Of a stretch of 34,820 nucleotides of DNA, positions 1 to 6,213 are shown piece by piece. The translations under genes were made by a program, and so were the position numbers. Every line of letters starts with the position of its first letter. The first letter of the stretch is position 1. A model generated the notes under the pieces. It searched no databases. It was not told the origin of the DNA and worked only from the letters and a program-made list of their open reading frames with translations. Origin of the DNA: Bog-532 sp036495425 (lineage in GTDB: Bacteria; Actinomycetota; Actinomycetes; Streptosporangiales; Streptosporangiaceae); the NCBI GenBank assembly GCA_036495425.1, contig DASXMW010000183.1, forward strand, positions 1-34,820, written 5' to 3'.

Positions 1-1
1 C

Positions 2-973
2 TTCTCCTACGGCACCTACCTGGGCCAGGTCTACGCGACGCTGTACCCGCACACGCTGAACCAGCTGATCCTGGACAGCAACGTGAACCCGAAGGACGTC
101 TGGTACAAGGCCAACCTCAACCAGGACATCGCATTCAACCGGAACGTCAACATCTGGTTCGGCTGGCTGGCCAAGTACAACAGCTACTACCACCTCGGCG
201 CCACGGCGGCGGCGGTCAGCAAGCGCTGGTACGCGGAAAAGGCCTACCTGGCCAAGCACCCGATCAGCGGTCAGGTCGGCCCGGACGAGTGGACCGACAT
301 CTTCCTCAACGCCGGCTACTACCAGGAGACCTGGCTGCAGCTCGGCAGCGCCTTCGCGGAGTGGGAGAACACCCACAGCGCGGCCGCGGCCAAGAACCTG
401 GTCAGCCTCTACCAGAGCACCGACGGAGTGGGCGACGACAACGAGTTCGCGGTCTACAACGCGGTCCAGTGCACCGATGTGCAGTGGCCGACCAGCTGGT
501 CGGTCTGGCAGCGTGACAACAGCGCCGTGAACAAGATCGCCCCGTTCGAGACCTGGGGCAACGCCTGGTTCAACGCGCCCTGCCTGCACTGGCCGGCCCC
601 GGCCCACCACCCGGTGCAGGTCGCCGGGTACGGCAGCGGCAAGGCGATCCACAGCGCCCTGCTCATCGACGAGACGCTCGACGCGGCGACGCCGTTCCCG
701 GGCAGCCTCGAGGTCCGCAAGCTGTTCCCGAACTCGGTGCTGCTGGCCGAGCCGGGTGGCACCTCGCACGCCGACTCGCTGTTCGGCAACCTGTGCGTCG
801 ACGGCACGATCGCCAGCTATCTGGAGACCGGGAAGCTGCCGCCGCGCAAGCCCCACGCCGAATGGGACCTCACCTGCCAGCCACTGCCGGTCCCGAACCC
901 GACCGCTCAGACGGACGCCCCGGCGTCCACGTCGACCGGCTCGGCCGCCGCGCAGGCCCGCTTGGCCCGCTGA
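2..973 (+). CDS. Secreted S33 family alpha/beta hydrolase (tripeptidyl aminopeptidase-like), 3' part
   Basis: The gene enters from the left edge, so its start and signal peptide are missing. The visible part opens with FSYGTYLG in the frame beginning at base 2. This fits the nucleophile elbow G-x-S-x-G of the alpha/beta hydrolase fold, with Ser at the second visible residue. Near the C-terminus, LLIDETLDAATPF followed by a short strand and GGTSHADS matches the TAP-like C-terminal domain. In that family the Asp and His there complete the Ser-Asp-His triad. The family comprises exported aminopeptidases and proline iminopeptidase-like enzymes of Streptomyces and relatives that trim peptides from the N-terminus. 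A Pro/Thr/Ala-rich tail ends the protein. A strong terminator follows at once, so this is the last gene of its transcript. Substrate specificity cannot be read. Confidence 0.85.
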   Translation, partial: FSYGTYLGQVYATLYPHTLNQLILDSNVNPKDVWYKANLNQDIAFNRNVNIWFGWLAKYNSYYHLGATAAAVSKRWYAEKAYLAKHPISGQVGPDEWTDIFLNAGYYQETWLQLGSAFAEWENTHSAAAAKNLVSLYQSTDGVGDDNEFAVYNAVQCTDVQWPTSWSVWQRDNSAVNKIAPFETWGNAWFNAPCLHWPAPAHHPVQVAGYGSGKAIHSALLIDETLDAATPFPGSLEVRKLFPNSVLLAEPGGTSHADSLFGNLCVDGTIASYLETGKLPPRKPHAEWDLTCQPLPVPNPTAQTDAPASTSTGSAAAQARLAR

Positions 974-986
974 ACAAGGGGGTAGA

Positions 987-1022
987 AAACGCCCCGGCCA
1001 GGCCAGCCTGGCCGGGGCGTTT
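987..1022 (+). terminator. Intrinsic terminator after the hydrolase gene
   Basis: Perfect inverted repeat: arms of 16 bases at 987-1002 and 1007-1022 with a 4-base loop. The left arm starts AAAC and the right arm ends GTTT, so each strand carries a short T run. It lies 13 bases after the stop codon of the upstream hydrolase. Confidence 0.85.
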
Positions 1023-1148
1023 CGTCTGCGCGGGGCCTGCTGGCCCGGCATATCGACTGACCAGAGTTCACTGGCCAACCGCACCTTCGGTGCGAGACCG
1101 TGGGGCGCAGGGCACGGAAGTGCCTGCTAGCGCACGAGGGGGGCGTCC

Positions 1149-1799
1149 ATGAACAGGACGGGCAGAGGCAGCGCCGGAACGCCGTCCCGGCTCCGGTCAT
1201 TCGATCCCGTTCGTCTCGCCGACCTCGAATACCGGGCCTGGGTCGGGTACTACCTGCGACGGTGGCCGCAAGTGCTGATGGCCTTGGTCGGGCTGGTACG
1301 TACGGGCTTCGGTATGGACTGGTACCGGACGTTGTATGCCGCCTGGCTGCTGCTGCGGGCCAGCCAGCTGTGGGCACCGTTTCCCGACCACGACGCCGAG
1401 CGGGCCCAGGCCTGCATGCGGCGGTTCTACACTCTGGTCAGCATCACCTACGGCGTGCCCGCCAACCCAGCCAAAGCCGCCGAACTCGAAGTTGACTGGT
1501 GGCGGGTGCACCGCGAAGGCCAGCATCGGGACGGCTCGCACACCATCGATGACGCGGAACCCGCCGAGGAGCTGGTTCAGTCACTGACCCGCCTGTACGC
1601 CTACCTGTACGGCGAGCACGAGAGTTCATTCCGTCCGGCCGCGGTTCACCGCGCCCGGGCCATGGACTTGTCCGATGAGTGGATCCGGCAGGGATGCCAG
1701 CCGGCCAGCAGGCTGCTCCCGCTCGAGCACGCGGAGCTGGTCCGTTGCTATGCCGCCCTGCTCGCCGCCGTGCACCAGCCGCGGCCATGGGAGGGCTGA
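1149..1799 (+). CDS. Conserved-looking protein of unknown function
   Basis: I do not recognise a family. The 216-aa protein has no signal peptide. A moderately hydrophobic, Trp/Tyr-rich segment at about residues 30-75 (YYLRRWPQVLMALVGLV, then a WYRTLYAAWLLLRASQ helix) is followed by a soluble, mostly helical and charged C-terminal half. The first half could associate with a membrane or simply form a buried helical core. The ATG is preceded by a run of G residues (1138-1143) at suitable spacing. Only 43 bases separate it from the RraA-like gene downstream, so the two are probably co-transcribed. GC3 is high throughout and no competing frame is convincing. Confidence 0.7.
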   Translation: MNRTGRGSAGTPSRLRSFDPVRLADLEYRAWVGYYLRRWPQVLMALVGLVRTGFGMDWYRTLYAAWLLLRASQLWAPFPDHDAERAQACMRRFYTLVSITYGVPANPAKAAELEVDWWRVHREGQHRDGSHTIDDAEPAEELVQSLTRLYAYLYGEHESSFRPAAVHRARAMDLSDEWIRQGCQPASRLLPLEHAELVRCYAALLAAVHQPRPWEG

Positions 1800-1842
1800 T
1801 TCAGCGATCACCGGGCCGCGCCGACTCCCCGAGGAGACACAG

Positions 1843-2547
1843 GTGAGCAAGTCCCATCCTGAGCAGTGGACGATCCACGAGGCCACCGAACGCCCGGACA
1901 GGTCACTGGTCACGGCGCTGCGGGAGTTCGACACGACCCAGATCGCCGACTGCGGCGGTCCCGTCGCGATCATGGCCCCGCCGCTGCGCCACCTGGCCGG
2001 CGGCGCGCAGCTGTGCGGGCCCGCGGTGACGGTGTGGACCAGGCCCGGCGACATCCTGTACGTGCTCAAGGCCCCGGGCCTGATCACGCCCGGCGACGTC
2101 CTGGTCGTCGACGGCGGCGGCCGGTTGGACGCCGCGCTGATCGGCGACATCGCCGGGACGGCCCTGGCCGGCCTCGGCGGCGGCGGGATGGTCGTCGACG
2201 GCGCCGTCCGTGACCTCGACGGTCTCGACGCCGTGGGGTTGCCGACGTTCGCCGCGGGCGCCCATCCCGCGACGGGATCGAATCAGGGACCGGGTGCGAT
2301 CAACGTCGTCGTGCAGTGCGGCGGGGTGACCGTCCGCCCCGGCGACGTGATCCGCGGCGACACCAGCGGCCTCGTCGTCGTCCCGAGGGAACACCTGGCG
2401 CCGGTCCTGGCCCTGACTCAGGCGGTCGCCGACCGGGAAGCGGGCTGGCGGCAGGCCATCGCCGATGGCACCAGCCTGCCCACCGCGGCCGGGATCGACG
2501 ACCTGATCAGCGAGCTGGCCCCGGAACGGGCTGGGGATCGGCGCTGA
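1843..2547 (+). CDS. RraA family protein (HMG/CHA aldolase-like)
   Basis: A 234-aa protein of the RraA / 4-hydroxy-4-methyl-2-oxoglutarate aldolase superfamily. The family signature is clear: GDIAGTALAGLGGGGMVVDG then A-V-R-D at residues 101-124, where Arg123 and Asp124 are the conserved substrate- and metal-binding pair. GDVLVVDGGG lies just before it. Members are trimeric, metal-dependent pyruvate aldolases or oxaloacetate decarboxylases; in enterobacteria a relative inhibits RNase E. Length (about 160 aa for minimal RraA, 220-240 aa for the aldolase-like branch) favours an enzyme here. I chose GTG at 1843 because GAGGAG at 1831-1836 sits 6 bases upstream; the longer open frame from 1675 overlaps the previous gene and is unlikely. 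The 3' end overlaps the convergent phosphatase gene by 41 bases. Confidence 0.85.
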   Translation: MSKSHPEQWTIHEATERPDRSLVTALREFDTTQIADCGGPVAIMAPPLRHLAGGAQLCGPAVTVWTRPGDILYVLKAPGLITPGDVLVVDGGGRLDAALIGDIAGTALAGLGGGGMVVDGAVRDLDGLDAVGLPTFAAGAHPATGSNQGPGAINVVVQCGGVTVRPGDVIRGDTSGLVVVPREHLAPVLALTQAVADREAGWRQAIADGTSLPTAAGIDDLISELAPERAGDRR

Positions 2548-3136
2548 TCACCGTCTCAGCGTCGCCGGCCAGCAACTGCTGCGGGATCTGGCCAAAGGCG
2601 TACCGGACCGGGCCGGGTTCCGGAACGAGGGTGAACGACCAGATGACGTCATACCGGTCGCCCGGCCACTTCCGCGGGATGGCGGTTCCGCCGGCGACCG
2701 GCAGCGCCGACGCGATCACCGGGATGTGCTTGTGCTCCCAGCAGATGAGCACGACTCCGGAGTGGCTGCGCAGCAGGCTGTCGGCCAGTTGCGGTTCCTG
2801 TCCCTGGACGAACTGCGACGTTATCGGCAGCCCGAGATGCTCACTCAGGCCCTGAATGGTCTGGTACGACCGGTGCGCGGCCGTCTTGTGCGGGTGCCCC
2901 CAGGAGGGTGCCACCAGCGCGGTCGGCGTGCGCAAGCCGTCCCGCAGCGGGCCGAAGTCCGGGTGGAACAGGGCCGCGAGGGCGCCGGAACGCTGCCACC
3001 CGCGCGGCAGCAGGGAATGCTCGTTCCGGCCACCCTCGTAGTCAACGCCGGACGAAGGTGGCTTCAGCGGCTTCTCCGCGTGCCGGATGATGTAGATGAC
3101 TTCGGGCGGCACGTTCATGTCGCCAACGTAGACCAT
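2507..3136 (-). CDS. Histidine phosphatase superfamily protein
   Basis: A 209-aa protein of the phosphoglycerate mutase-like (branch 1) histidine phosphatase superfamily. The phosphoacceptor motif is R-H-A-E-K at residues 18-22 (YIIRHAEKP). The second catalytic His is probably in VVLICWEHKHIP in the C-terminal half. The RHAEKP variant, instead of the RHGE of sugar phosphatases, is common in a poorly characterised actinobacterial branch, so the substrate is unknown. There is no signal peptide. An alternative start is the ATG at 3118, which removes six residues. A 59-aa ORF ends 10 bases upstream, so both probably form one operon reading left. The last codons overlap the 3' end of the convergent rraA-like gene. 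Confidence 0.85.
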   Translation of the reverse strand: MVYVGDMNVPPEVIYIIRHAEKPLKPPSSGVDYEGGRNEHSLLPRGWQRSGALAALFHPDFGPLRDGLRTPTALVAPSWGHPHKTAAHRSYQTIQGLSEHLGLPITSQFVQGQEPQLADSLLRSHSGVVLICWEHKHIPVIASALPVAGGTAIPRKWPGDRYDVIWSFTLVPEPGPVRYAFGQIPQQLLAGDAETVISADPQPVPGPAR

Positions 3137-3146
3137 GACCTCCCGG

Positions 3147-3326
3147 TCACGGGCTGCCGCCGACCCGGCTGATCAGCTCGTCCTTGGTGATGCCGTAGCG
3201 GCCGAGGAAGTTCGCCGCGTCGTCGTATTCGACCGGATCGGGCAGTGTCCGGTTGGCCTCGTCGGCCACCTCCGGCAACTGGGCCGTCCGGAGGAGGTCA
3301 ACCACGTGTTGTCGTGCGATCTGCAT
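3147..3326 (-). CDS. Small protein (59 aa) upstream of the histidine phosphatase
   Basis: An ORF of 59 codons plus TGA, starting MQIARQHVVDLLRTAQLPEV and ending DELISRVGGSP. Codons have very high GC3, and the peptide reads as a plausible globular fragment: one amphipathic helix, an acidic turn (LPDPVEYDDAANF) and a second helix. The ATG is preceded by GGTGAG. The stop lies 10 bases before the phosphatase start, so coupling is likely. The size and layout recall small actinobacterial DUF2795-type proteins, but I cannot confirm a match. Function unknown. Confidence 0.55.
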   Translation of the reverse strand: MQIARQHVVDLLRTAQLPEVADEANRTLPDPVEYDDAANFLGRYGITKDELISRVGGSP

Positions 3327-3452
3327 CGCTCACCAGCCTTCTGTCTCAGTATCCAGCCCCGGCGACCTTTTGCCTCCGGGGAGGACCTTGGTCGCGATCC
3401 CGGGCTCTTTTCGGCCGGTGGCAACCCGGTGTTCACCTGGCCGGAACGCGGC

Positions 3453-3488
3453 CGCACCCGGGTAGGGCCAGGGCCTTACCCGGGTGCG
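3453..3488. promoter_or_regulatory. Long palindrome in a divergent intergenic region
   Basis: Arms of 17 bases at 3453-3469 and 3472-3488 around a 2-base centre. They are complementary except for one G-T wobble; the outer part reads CGCACCCGGGTA. It lies between the leftward small ORF/phosphatase unit (start 3326) and the rightward Rv1733c-like gene (start 3554). No T run follows on either strand, so an operator, a leader hairpin or a cruciform is as likely as a terminator. Confidence 0.5.
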
Positions 3489-3553
3489 AGCGGTTCCTCG
3501 CTGGCGGACGGTGGTCACAAGGGCCCTGCTGTGGCCCGCGGGAGATGAGATCG

Positions 3554-4150
3554 ATGCCGTTGGGCACGAGCCAGCTGGCCCGGGTGCTGCGCCGGTGGCG
3601 GCTGGACCGGAACCCGCTCCGGCGCGGGTCGGACCGTGCCGAGACCATAATGCTCAGCGCGCTGCTGGCGGCGTTCCTGACCGCCGTCCCGTTCGCCGGG
3701 CACGCCGCCGGGAGCTGGGCCCACCACACCTTCGCCCGGGAAGCCCAGGCCCAGCGGGCCGTGGTCCACCCGATCCGGGCCACCCTGCTGCAGGCGCCGA
3801 CGCCGGTGATCTCCTATCCGTGGGCCGGCGCCGGGCCCCTGGGCTACGCGCACTGGCGGGCTCCGGACGGACAGGTGCGGGCCGACTGGCTGCTGGTGCC
3901 GGCCGGCGCGGCCGCCGGCAGCACGGTGCCGATGTGGGTGGACCGGACCGGCGAGCCGGCCGATCCCCCGCTCGGCCGCGCCGAGGTGGCCAGCCGGGCC
4001 GAGCTGGCCAGGGAACTCACCGTCGTCGCCCTGGCGGTCGCCCTGACCGTGTCGATCTGGCTGACCCGGCGGACCCTGGACCGCCGCCGGATGGCGGCCT
4101 GGGACGCGGACTGGCGGGCCACCGGACCGCGCTGGAGCCCGCGGCACTAG
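3554..4150 (+). CDS. Rv1733c-like membrane protein
   Basis: A 198-aa protein resembling the mycobacterial Rv1733c family. It has a basic N-terminus with R-W-R-L-D-R-N-P-L-R-R-G-S-D-R, a first membrane helix (TIMLSALLAAFLTAVPFAGHAAG), an extracytoplasmic loop of about 110 residues, a second membrane helix (VVALAVALTVSIWL), and a short basic cytoplasmic tail. The RNPLxRGxDR motif before the first helix is the family hallmark. In Mycobacterium tuberculosis Rv1733c is a dormancy-regulon antigen of unknown biochemical role; stress function here is only inference. I chose ATG 3554 because GGAG at 3541-3544 is 9 bases upstream; ATG 3545 is an in-frame alternative. The stop codon lies inside a tandem repeat shared with the end of kup. 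Confidence 0.8.
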   Translation: MPLGTSQLARVLRRWRLDRNPLRRGSDRAETIMLSALLAAFLTAVPFAGHAAGSWAHHTFAREAQAQRAVVHPIRATLLQAPTPVISYPWAGAGPLGYAHWRAPDGQVRADWLLVPAGAAAGSTVPMWVDRTGEPADPPLGRAEVASRAELARELTVVALAVALTVSIWLTRRTLDRRRMAAWDADWRATGPRWSPRH

Positions 4151-4195
4151 CCAGAAACGGTCAGAGATCAATAGCCGGAAACGGTCAGAGATCAA
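4148..4195. repeat. Two-copy 24-bp tandem repeat across convergent stop codons
   Basis: Copies at 4148-4171 and 4172-4195 differ at one base (CCAGAAACGG versus CCGGAAACGG). The TAG of the Rv1733c-like gene is in copy 1. The last codons of kup and its TGA (4185-4187) are in copy 2. It looks like a simple tandem duplication at the convergent junction. Confidence 0.9.
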
Positions 4196-6092
4196 TGCGC
4201 GAGCCCATGATGACGGTGCGCTCGCGAGGGAGCCCGAACGATTCGGCGGCGTCGGCGGTGATCCGGGAGGTGGCGATGAACAGGCGCTTACGCCACTGGC
4301 TCATGCCCGGTGCGTGGCCGGGGACGAGCTCGATGCGCGACACGAAGTAGGACAGCTTGCCGTCGGCCGCGGAGCCTTCGGTGTCGGCTTGGCGGATCAG
4401 CGGGATGAGGGCCGGGACGTTCATCGGGTCCATGTAGCCGAAGCGCGCGGTGACATGGGTGATCCCGTCGTCCTTGTAGCCGAGGTCGTCGATCTTGAGC
4501 CGCTCCGCCTCGGGCACGTGCGGCACGGGCATCGTCTCCAGCGTGAGGATGATGACCTGCTGGTGCAGGATCTCGTTGTGCTCGACGTTGGCCCGCATGG
4601 CCAGCGGCGCGGTGGCCTTGCCCCGGTTCAGGAAGACCGAGGTGCCCGGCACCCGGGGCAGCGGCGGCTTCATCGCGTGCAGCTGTTCGATGAACTTCCG
4701 CAGCGATCCCTCTTCGTGGTCCCGCTTCCGGGTCACGAGCTCGCGGCCCCGCTGCCAGGTGGTGAAGACGGTGAACGCGGTGAGGCCGATGAGCAGCGGA
4801 AGCCAGGCCCCGTGGGTCAGCTTGGTCAGGTTGGCCGCGAAGAACAGCAGATCGATCGCGAGCAGGATGCCGCCGCCCGACAGCACGATCCACAGCGGCC
4901 AGCGCCACTGGTGCCGGGCGTAGTAGAAGAACAGCAGGGTCGTGATCGTGATCGTGCCGGTCACCGCGGTGCCGTAGGCGTAGGCCAGATGGGCCGAGGT
5001 CCGGAAGGCCAGCACCAGCGTGAGCACGCCCGCCAGCAGGAGCCAGTTGATCCACGGAACGTAGATCTGGCCCATCATCTCTTCCGAGGTGTACTGGATG
5101 CGCAGGCGGGGCAGGTAGCCGAGCTGCCCGGCCTGGTGGGCCACGGAGAAGGCGCCGCTGATCACCGCCTGCGAGGCGATCACGGTCGCCATGGTGGCCA
5201 GGATCACCATCGGGAGCCGGGCCCACCCCGGGGCAGCCAGGAAGAACGGGTTGCTGGTCGAGGACGGGCGGCCCAGGATCAGGGCGCCCTGCCCGAAGTA
5301 GTTCAGGGCGCAGGCCGGGAAGACGATCAGGATCCAGGCCCGCCGGACCGGGCTGCGGCCGAAATGCCCCATGTCGGCGTAGAGGGCCTCGGCCCCGGTG
5401 ACGGCCAGGACCACGGCGGTCAGGGAGTAGAACGCCGTGCCGAAGTGACCGAACAGGAAGCTGATCGCGTAGGTGGGCGACAGCGCCTTCAGGATCACCG
5501 GGTGGGCCACGATGCCCTTGATGCCGATCACGCCGATGACCGTGAACCACAGCGCCATGATCGGGCCGAACGCCCGTCCCACCGCCCCGGTGCCCAGCCG
5601 TTGGGCCAGGAACAGGGCGACGATGATCACCACCGTGATCGGGATGACGATGCCCGACACCGACGGCGCGGCGACCTCGACGCCCTCGACGGCCGAGAGC
5701 ACGGAGATGGCGGGCGTGATCATGCTGTCGCCCAGGAACAGTGAGGCCCCGAAGATCCCCAGCGCGGCCAGCAGCGCCTTGGCCCGGCGCCCGCCGGGCA
5801 CGGCCCGGCGGCGGATCAGGGCGATGAGGGCCATGATCCCGCCCTCGCCGTCGTTGTCGGCCCGCATGATGAGCACGACGTAGGTGATGGTGACGATGAT
5901 CGTGATCGACCAGAAGATCAGCGAGACGATCCCGAAGACGCTGTCGTGCGACACCTTGACCGGGTGGGGGTCGCTCGGATCGAACAGGGTCTGCACGGTG
6001 TACAGCGGGCTCGTACCGATGTCCCCGAAGACCACGCCCAGGGCACCGAGCGCGAGCGCTCCCCGGGCGGCAGCACGTCGGCTCACGGTCAA
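4185..6092 (-). CDS. kup: KUP/HAK/KT family potassium uptake protein
   Basis: A 635-aa polytopic membrane protein that imports K+ with H+ (Kup family). The diagnostic GDIGTSPLYT motif is at residues 23-32, and RADNDGEGG follows the second membrane helix. About twelve hydrophobic segments fill residues 13-460, and a soluble C-terminal domain of about 170 residues ends the protein, as in E. coli Kup (622 aa). The annotated start is TTG 6092, with a G-rich stretch about 7 bases upstream; GTG 6086, two codons in, is an equally possible start. It diverges from the LAL regulator gene, with about 120 bases between them for both promoters. No kdp or trk genes are nearby. The very end of the coding sequence is tandemly duplicated downstream. 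Confidence 0.95.
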   Translation of the reverse strand: MTVSRRAAARGALALGALGVVFGDIGTSPLYTVQTLFDPSDPHPVKVSHDSVFGIVSLIFWSITIIVTITYVVLIMRADNDGEGGIMALIALIRRRAVPGGRRAKALLAALGIFGASLFLGDSMITPAISVLSAVEGVEVAAPSVSGIVIPITVVIIVALFLAQRLGTGAVGRAFGPIMALWFTVIGVIGIKGIVAHPVILKALSPTYAISFLFGHFGTAFYSLTAVVLAVTGAEALYADMGHFGRSPVRRAWILIVFPACALNYFGQGALILGRPSSTSNPFFLAAPGWARLPMVILATMATVIASQAVISGAFSVAHQAGQLGYLPRLRIQYTSEEMMGQIYVPWINWLLLAGVLTLVLAFRTSAHLAYAYGTAVTGTITITTLLFFYYARHQWRWPLWIVLSGGGILLAIDLLFFAANLTKLTHGAWLPLLIGLTAFTVFTTWQRGRELVTRKRDHEEGSLRKFIEQLHAMKPPLPRVPGTSVFLNRGKATAPLAMRANVEHNEILHQQVIILTLETMPVPHVPEAERLKIDDLGYKDDGITHVTARFGYMDPMNVPALIPLIRQADTEGSAADGKLSYFVSRIELVPGHAPGMSQWRKRLFIATSRITADAAESFGLPRERTVIMGSRIDL

Positions 6093-6213
6093 AGTATCCG
6101 CCCCCCGCCGGCAATTCCCATGCGTGACCCTAATTCATCGTCGCCCCTCATGACTACGATGGCTGCGGGCAGCGGCACAAGATCGCTGGAGGCGCCGATC
6201 GTGCAGGTGACCG

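Noticed and set aside
2316..2855. Plus-strand open frame spanning the end of the RraA-like gene
   Set aside because: Arg/Pro-rich in its first half and antisense to the histidine phosphatase in its second; no motif.
4314..5744. A 476-codon plus-strand open frame antisense to kup
   Set aside because: Charged low-complexity sequence mirroring membrane-helix codons; kup is unambiguous.
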